Of a DNA stretch of 13,897 nucleotides, positions 9,995-13,897 are shown piece by piece. This stretch comes from Thermoanaerobacterales bacterium (lineage in GTDB: Bacteria > Actinomycetota > Acidimicrobiia > Acidimicrobiales > JACDCH01). The position numbers and the translations under genes were made by a program. How positions within the stretch are numbered: position 1 is the stretch's first letter; every line of letters starts with the position of its first letter. Under the pieces are notes generated by a model, which worked only from the letters and a program-made list of their open reading frames with translations, was not told the DNA's origin and searched no databases. The stretch covers positions 1 to 13,897 of the forward strand of contig PKRH01000095.1 in assembly GCA_017577565.1 (NCBI GenBank). Reading direction: 5' to 3'.

Positions 9995-11110
9995 CTACAG
10001 GGTGGGGTCCTTGGGCGCCAGCGTCAGCGTGCGGCACCCCTCGGCGGTGACCACGACCGTGTCCTCGATGCGGACACCGCCGTGCTCGGGCAGGTAGACA
10101 CCGGGCTCGACGGTCACGACGTGGCCGTCGGCCAATGTACCAGGGGCGTTGGCCGACACCCGAGGCGCCTCGTGGATGTCGAGCCCGACGCCGTGGCCGG
10201 TGCCGTGGAGGAAGGCGTCCTCCAGGCCCGCCTCCCGCAGCACGGCGCGACACGCCTCGTCGACGTCCTTGGCGGCCACCCCGGCCCGCACCGCGGCGAC
10301 GCCGGCCGCCTGCGCCTCGGCGACGGCGTCGAGCATCCGCCGCTGCTCGGCCGAGACCTCGCCGACGGCCACCGTGCGCGTCATGTCCGAGTGGTAGCCG
10401 TCGACCAGCGCCCCGAAGTCGATGACGACGAGGTCGCCCTCGGTGATGCGCCGCTCCCCCGCCCGGTGGTGGGGCATGGCGCCGTTCGGGCCCGACGCCA
10501 CGATCGTGTCGAACGACGGGCCCTCGGCGCCGAGCCGGCGCATCTGCCACTCGAGCTCCAGCGCCACCTCGGCCTCGGTCGGCGCCTCGCCGAGGCGGTG
10601 GCGCACCGCCGCCAGGGCGGCGTCGGCGATGGCGCAGGCCGCCTGGATGCGGGCGACCTCGCCGGCGTCCTTCACCCGGCGCAGGTCCTCGACCAGGCCC
10701 TCGGTGGGCACCAGCTCGGCGTCGGGGAACCACTCGCCGGCGAACCGGCGCTGCTGCCCCCAGGTGACCGCCTCGGCCTCGAGGCCGAGGCGGCCCACGC
10801 CCTTGGCCGCGCCCGCGAGCAGCGTGCGCTGCTCGTCGGCGGTGCGGCCGATCTCGATGTCGGCCTCGACCCCCGCCGCGGCGAGCTGGGCGGCGGCCTG
10901 GTCGCGGTAGCGACCGTCGGTGACGAACACCAGCCGGTCGGGCGTGACGAGCAGGAGGGCCGCCGACCCCGTGAAGCCGGTGAGGTAGCGGATGTTGGTG
11001 ACGTTGGTGACCAGCAGCGCGTCACAGCCGGCCTCGGCCAGCCGGGCCCGCAGCCGGGCCGACCGGTCGACGACGTCCATCGGGGGCAGCGACTCTCGGC
11101 GGAAGCTCAC
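9995..11110 (-). CDS. pepP: Xaa-Pro aminopeptidase (M24B, creatinase-fold)
   Basis: This metallopeptidase removes an N-terminal residue preceding proline, in the cytosol. From GTG 11110 it has 371 residues. An N-terminal creatinase-like domain (about 11-145) with TNIRYLTGFTGS (38-49) is followed by the M24 'pita-bread' domain. The five metal ligands are Asp231 in VIDFGA, Asp242 in HSDMTRT, His306 in HGTGHGVGLDIHE, Glu335 in VEPGVY and Glu349 in RIEDT; His214 in MPHHR is the usual extra active-site histidine. I prefer GTG 11110 because it overlaps the aroQ stop as GTGA, like its neighbours, but ATG 11080 (361 residues, ten shorter) is nearly as good; neither has a clear ribosome site. Prolidase (PepQ) is the main alternative name. 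It is followed by efp, a common actinobacterial order linking two proline-related functions. Confidence 0.93.
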   Translation of the reverse strand: MSFRRESLPPMDVVDRSARLRARLAEAGCDALLVTNVTNIRYLTGFTGSAALLLVTPDRLVFVTDGRYRDQAAAQLAAAGVEADIEIGRTADEQRTLLAGAAKGVGRLGLEAEAVTWGQQRRFAGEWFPDAELVPTEGLVEDLRRVKDAGEVARIQAACAIADAALAAVRHRLGEAPTEAEVALELEWQMRRLGAEGPSFDTIVASGPNGAMPHHRAGERRITEGDLVVIDFGALVDGYHSDMTRTVAVGEVSAEQRRMLDAVAEAQAAGVAAVRAGVAAKDVDEACRAVLREAGLEDAFLHGTGHGVGLDIHEAPRVSANAPGTLADGHVVTVEPGVYLPEHGGVRIEDTVVVTAEGCRTLTLAPKDPTL

Positions 11111-11604
11111 CCGCCCGAGGATAGGCCCGGACCCTCCGCGCCCCGCCCGAGCAGCCGGGCGACCGCCTCGACCGCCAGCTCGTAGCCGTGGCCGCCGAAG
11201 CCGGCGATGGTGCCGGTCGCCACCGGCGCCACGACCGACGTCCGCCGCCACGGCTCCCGCGCGTCGGGGTTGGACAGGTGGACCTCGACCACCGGGCCGT
11301 CGAAGGCGGCGAGCGCGTCGTGGAGCGCCCAGGCGTAGTGGGTGAAGGCCCCGGGGTTGACGATGATCGCCGCGCACCGGCCCCGGGCGGCGTGGACGGC
11401 CTCGACCGCCTCGCCCTCGTGGTTCGTCTGCCGGTGCTCGAGGGCCAGCCCGAGACGGGCGGCCGCCCGCTCGGCGGTCGCCACGTGGTCGGCCAGCGTG
11501 GCCCGGCCGTAGACCTCGGGCTCCCGCTCGCCGAGCAGGTCGAGGTTCGGGCCGTTGAGCAGCAGCACGAGCGGGCGCCCGGCGCCCGGCGGGGTGGCGC
11601 TCAC
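11107..11604 (-). CDS. aroQ: 3-dehydroquinate dehydratase, type II
   Basis: AroQ dehydrates 3-dehydroquinate to 3-dehydroshikimate, step three of the shikimate pathway. The 165 residues are near the family's usual 145-150, with a Gly/Ser-rich tail. Type II signatures are LNGPNLDLLGEREPEVYG (16-33), with Arg27 and catalytic Tyr32; VNPGAFTHYAWAL (82-94), with Asn83; and VEVHLSNPDAREPWRRTS (106-123), with His109 and the substrate arginine near 121. GTIAGFGGHGYELAVEA (131-147) closes the dodecamer fold. These align with M. tuberculosis Arg19/Tyr24/Asn75/His101/Arg112 as I recall them. GTG 11604 overlaps the aroB stop as GTGA, and its own stop overlaps the next gene the same way. The frame is open far upstream, antisense to nothing real; the family start is clear. 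Confidence 0.96.
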   Translation of the reverse strand: MSATPPGAGRPLVLLLNGPNLDLLGEREPEVYGRATLADHVATAERAAARLGLALEHRQTNHEGEAVEAVHAARGRCAAIIVNPGAFTHYAWALHDALAAFDGPVVEVHLSNPDAREPWRRTSVVAPVATGTIAGFGGHGYELAVEAVARLLGRGAEGPGLSSGG

Positions 11605-12626
11605 GGCGACCCCGCCAGCGCGGCCAGCGCCTCGGCGGCGACGGTGGGGTCGACCCCGGTGACGACCTCGACGCCGTCTGGGCCGTCGAGGGCGAAGGTG
11701 AGCCCGTCGACGGCCTTCTTGTCCCGGGCCATCAGCGTCATCAGCTCGTCGGGGTCGACGCCGGGGGGTGGGGCGGTCGGCAGGCCGTAGCCCTCGACCA
11801 CCCGACGGTGGTGGGCGACGCGGGCGTCGTCGATCCGCCCGAGCCGGCGGGCGAGCTCGGCGGCGTAGACGAGGCCGACGGCGACGGCCTCGCCGTGGCG
11901 CAGGTCGTAGCGCCCGGCGGTCTCCAGCGCGTGGGCGAGCGTGTGGCCGTAGTTGAGGACCGCCCGGCCCCGCCGGGCGCCGACCCGCTCGCGCTCGTCG
12001 GCGGCGACGACCTCGGCCTTGATGCGCACGCAGGCGGCCACCCGCTCGTCCAGCGGCAGGGCGGTGAGGTCCCGGCCGGTGAGGAAGTGGTACTTGGCCA
12101 TCTCGCCGAGCCCGCTGCGCCGCTCCCGCTCGGGCAGCGTGGCCAGGGCGTCGAGGTCGCACAGGACCGCTCCCGGCTGCCAGAACGCCCCGACGAGGTT
12201 CTTGCCCTCGGGGAGGTTGACGCCGGTCTTGCCGCCGATGGCGGCGTCGACCATGCCGAGCAGCGTCGTCGGCACGTGGACGACGCCGACGCCCCGGTGG
12301 TAGACGGCCGCCGCGAAGCCGGCGACGTCGGTGACGAGGCCGCCCCCGACCGCGACGACCCGGTCGGCGCGGGTGAGGCCCCAGCGCGCCCAGGCCCGGC
12401 ACAGCTCCTCGACCGTGGCCAGCGTCTTGGCCTCCTCGCCCTCGCCGATCGTGAACACCTCGTGCTCGCAGCCGGGGTCGACCTCGAACCCGATGGCGGC
12501 CTGGGTGACGACGGCGACCCGCCGGACCTCGCCGAGCACCTCCGGCAGCCGGCGCCGCACCCCCGACCCCACGAGGACCGGGTAGCTGCCGCCGCCGGCG
12601 CGGACGGTGACGGTGTGGGTGGTCAC
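11601..12626 (-). CDS. aroB: 3-dehydroquinate synthase
   Basis: AroB cyclises DAHP to 3-dehydroquinate using NAD and a divalent metal, step two of the shikimate pathway. The 341 residues are slightly shorter than E. coli (362). NAD binding is shown by VVAVGGGLVTDVAGFAAA (90-107) and VPTTLLGMVDAAIGGKTG (118-135), and GKNLVGAFWQP (141-151) follows. Metal ligands are Glu175 in SGLGEMAKY, His228 in LNYGHTLAHALE and His244 in RHGEAVAVG. ARDKKA (300-305) holds the C-terminal substrate lysines. The usual Gly of 'GGVVGD' is Thr99 here, which I regard as a lineage variant. GTG 12626 overlaps the aroK stop as GTGA; the stop overlaps aroQ as GTGA. Together with aroK and aroQ it forms a tightly coupled shikimate block. 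Confidence 0.97.
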   Translation of the reverse strand: MTTHTVTVRAGGGSYPVLVGSGVRRRLPEVLGEVRRVAVVTQAAIGFEVDPGCEHEVFTIGEGEEAKTLATVEELCRAWARWGLTRADRVVAVGGGLVTDVAGFAAAVYHRGVGVVHVPTTLLGMVDAAIGGKTGVNLPEGKNLVGAFWQPGAVLCDLDALATLPERERRSGLGEMAKYHFLTGRDLTALPLDERVAACVRIKAEVVAADERERVGARRGRAVLNYGHTLAHALETAGRYDLRHGEAVAVGLVYAAELARRLGRIDDARVAHHRRVVEGYGLPTAPPPGVDPDELMTLMARDKKAVDGLTFALDGPDGVEVVTGVDPTVAAEALAALAGSP

Positions 12627-13189
12627 GGCGACGCCACCGGGGTGCCGGTGACCAGCGCGGCGATGTGGCGGGCGAGCGCCCGCTTGGGCTTCTCGTCGCC
12701 CTGGTGGAAGGGCTCGACGTCGACGGCGAGGTCGGCGACCTCCTCGTAGAGCGGCCGGCGCTCGGCGAGCAGCCGCGCCAGGGCGCCGGCGGGGTCGTCG
12801 CCGGCCAGGAGCGGGCGGTGGGTGGGGTCGGTGCGGGCGGCGAGGAACGCGGGCGAGGCCTGGAGCCAGACGACGACGGCCCGGGCGGCCCGCAGCCGGG
12901 CCCGGTTCTCGGCCCGGGTGACGGCACCGCCGCCCGCGGCGACGACGAGGGGCTCGGGCCGGTCGAGCAGGTCGGCGAGGACCTCGGCCTCGAGCGTCCG
13001 GAACGCCTCCTCGCCCCGCTCCTCGAACAGCCGGGGGATGACCAGCCCGGCCCGCAGCTCGACCTGCTCGTCGACGTCGGCGAACGGGCGGGCCAGCTCC
13101 TTCGCCAGCCGCCGGCCCACCGTGCTCTTCCCGACGCCCATGAGGCCGACGAGCACCACGTGGCGGTCGCGGGCGCCCTGGTCAGCCAT
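12623..13189 (-). CDS. aroK: Shikimate kinase
   Basis: AroK phosphorylates shikimate at O3 with ATP, step five of the pathway. The 188 residues fit the P-loop NMP-kinase-like family. Walker A is GLMGVGKST (15-23). The shikimate-binding acidic motif is FADVDEQVE (36-44), with Asp38 and Asp40. Arg64 in EAFRTLE and the AAGGGAV loop (84-90) contact substrate, Arg125 in HRPLL is the lid arginine, and ERRPLYEEVAD (143-153) is the C-terminal signature. Residues after about 157 are a short tail. ATG 13189 is chosen because family sequence starts about ten residues later; it has no obvious ribosome binding site, and an in-frame GTG lies about 18 codons upstream. A 104-base gap separates it from the prepilin peptidase gene, so transcription may begin here. 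The stop overlaps aroB as GTGA. Confidence 0.96.
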   Translation of the reverse strand: MADQGARDRHVVLVGLMGVGKSTVGRRLAKELARPFADVDEQVELRAGLVIPRLFEERGEEAFRTLEAEVLADLLDRPEPLVVAAGGGAVTRAENRARLRAARAVVVWLQASPAFLAARTDPTHRPLLAGDDPAGALARLLAERRPLYEEVADLAVDVEPFHQGDEKPKRALARHIAALVTGTPVASP

Positions 13190-13241
13190 GGCGTCGGCGG
13201 GCCGCGGCGCGGCGGTCGGCGATGGTCCGGAGCACGCCACG

Positions 13242-13247
13242 ACGATA
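13242..13247 (-). promoter_or_regulatory. Possible -10 element upstream of aroK
   Basis: TATCGT (minus strand) fits TANNNT and is the only A/T-rich hexamer in the 104-base gap between the prepilin peptidase gene and aroK, about 52 bases before the aroK ATG. No good -35 is visible, so this is tentative. Confidence 0.25.
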
Positions 13248-13263
13248 CCGGCCGGGCCCCGAC

Positions 13264-13278
13264 CCGCCGGAACGGCGG
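13264..13278 (-). other. Short GC hairpin after the prepilin peptidase gene
   Basis: CCGCCG-TTC-CGGCGG on the minus strand is a perfect six-pair stem with a three-base loop, starting 16 bases after the prepilin peptidase stop. It has no T-run after it, so it is not a classic intrinsic terminator. It may aid mRNA stability or factor-dependent termination, or be a chance product of GC-rich sequence. Confidence 0.3.
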
Positions 13279-13293
13279 CGGCGTCGCCGGCGG

Positions 13294-13896
13294 TCACACC
13301 GCGACCAGGGCGACGACCAGCCCGCCGGCGGCGACCGCGGGCCCGAACGGGAACGGCTGGTTGCGCCGCCGGACGGCGAGGAGCACGACGCCCACCACCG
13401 AGCCCAGGAGGCCGGCGACGAGCCCGGCGGTGAACACGCCCTGGGCCGGCATCAGGGCCGGGTGGTCGGCGCGCCACGAGCACCACCCGACCACCGCCCC
13501 GACCACCGTCGCCAGCCGCACGTCGCCGAACCCCATCGCCCGCGGGGAGACGAGGTGCAGGGTCAGCAGCAGCCCGCCGTAGAGCAGGGCGCCGAGGAGC
13601 GCGCCCCCGAGCCGCCGGAGCGGTCCGTCGACCAGCGACGCGCCGACGAGCCCGGCCGCCACCAGCGCGCCGGTGGTCCGGACGAAGGCCGTCGGGATGC
13701 GCATGACCGCCAGGTCGACGGCGGACATGGCCACCGAGCCCGCGGCCAGGCACAGCAGCGGGACGAGCACCGGCGACCAGCCCGCCGCAGCGGCGACCGC
13801 GGCGAACAGCGTGCCGGTCGCCAGCTCGGTGAGGCCGTAGCCGGTCGCCAGGCCCTCGCCGCACGACCGGCACCGCCACCGCCGGACGGTGGCGGG
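13294..13896 (-). CDS. Prepilin peptidase (A24, type IV leader peptidase), N-terminus outside the window
   Basis: This membrane aspartyl protease cleaves the leader of type IV prepilins, and in two-domain forms also N-methylates them. The 200 visible residues start at the window edge. RWRCRSCGEG (6-15) carries the second Cys pair of the zinc-binding loop typical of bifunctional enzymes, followed by a 'GLTELATGTLFAA' family helix (21-33). The two catalytic aspartates are Asp61 in SAVDLAVMRIP and Asp125 in MGFGDVRLA, and FPFGPAVAAGG is the C-terminal motif. Several hydrophobic stretches (about 43-60, 73-90, 100-118, 146-172 and 185-200) fit membrane helices. A shorter in-frame GTG at 13770 exists, but the Cys motif upstream shows it is not the start. 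A leader peptidase close to aro genes is also known in mycobacteria. No pilin genes are in view. Confidence 0.92.
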   Translation of the reverse strand, partial: PATVRRWRCRSCGEGLATGYGLTELATGTLFAAVAAAAGWSPVLVPLLCLAAGSVAMSAVDLAVMRIPTAFVRTTGALVAAGLVGASLVDGPLRRLGGALLGALLYGGLLLTLHLVSPRAMGFGDVRLATVVGAVVGWCSWRADHPALMPAQGVFTAGLVAGLLGSVVGVVLLAVRRRNQPFPFGPAVAAGGLVVALVAV

Positions 13897-13897
13897 G

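Noticed and set aside
10082..11185. Long plus-strand frames opposite pepP, and similar ones opposite aroB, aroK, pyrC and pyrB
   Set aside because: All lie antisense to well-supported genes, lack recognisable domains, and are expected by chance at this GC content.
11605..12927. Upstream in-frame extension of aroQ through aroB and into aroK
   Set aside because: The extension is Arg/Pro/Gly-rich shadow sequence of aroB. The AroQ family begins just after GTG 11604, which overlaps the aroB stop.
13264..13278. Intrinsic terminator between the prepilin peptidase gene and aroK
   Set aside because: The stem is clear, but no T-run follows, so I list it only as a hairpin.

Overview
The window is about 13.9 kb of very GC-rich DNA. 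Apart from the first few hundred bases, every gene lies on the minus strand, so transcription runs from high to low coordinates. The GC-rich codon use, frequent GTG starts and gene order (aroK-aroB-aroQ-pepP-efp-nusB, then pyrR-pyrB-pyrC-carA-carB-pyrD) point to an actinobacterium. An Acidimicrobiia-like lineage is my guess, from memory of similar proteins and not from a search.

Layout in transcription order. (1) 13896-13294: C-terminal part of a prepilin peptidase, cut by the window edge. (2) 13189-11107: the shikimate genes aroK, aroB and aroQ (type II dehydroquinase), joined by GTGA start/stop overlaps. (3) 11110-8936: a Xaa-Pro aminopeptidase, elongation factor P and NusB, followed by a GNAT acetyltransferase (8936-8316). 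(4) 8302-8201: a regulatory leader. It holds a textbook PyrR-binding RNA hairpin, a ribosome binding site just behind it, and an intrinsic-terminator-like hairpin in the first codons of pyrR. (5) 8247-258: the pyrimidine genes pyrR, pyrB, pyrC, carA, carB and a class 1B pyrD, tightly packed. They cover UMP synthesis from carbamoyl phosphate formation to orotate.

The left end is anomalous. pyrD loses its C-terminal third in a run of G/C-rich, error-like sequence (about 196-345). Beyond it, positions 1-195 encode, on the plus strand and with different codon habits, the end of an unrelated PLP enzyme of the BioF/KBL family. This looks like an assembly chimera or a damaged join, not a natural gene end.

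I found no mobile element, CRISPR array, tRNA or rRNA, and no new defence-type system. The most interesting content is regulatory. The pyr leader may combine PyrR translational repression with a terminator hidden in the pyrR coding start. A small AT-rich gap before carA carries three ATGCA/TGCAT half-sites. No stretch over 300 bases lacks a gene; the nearest case is the 196-345 junction.
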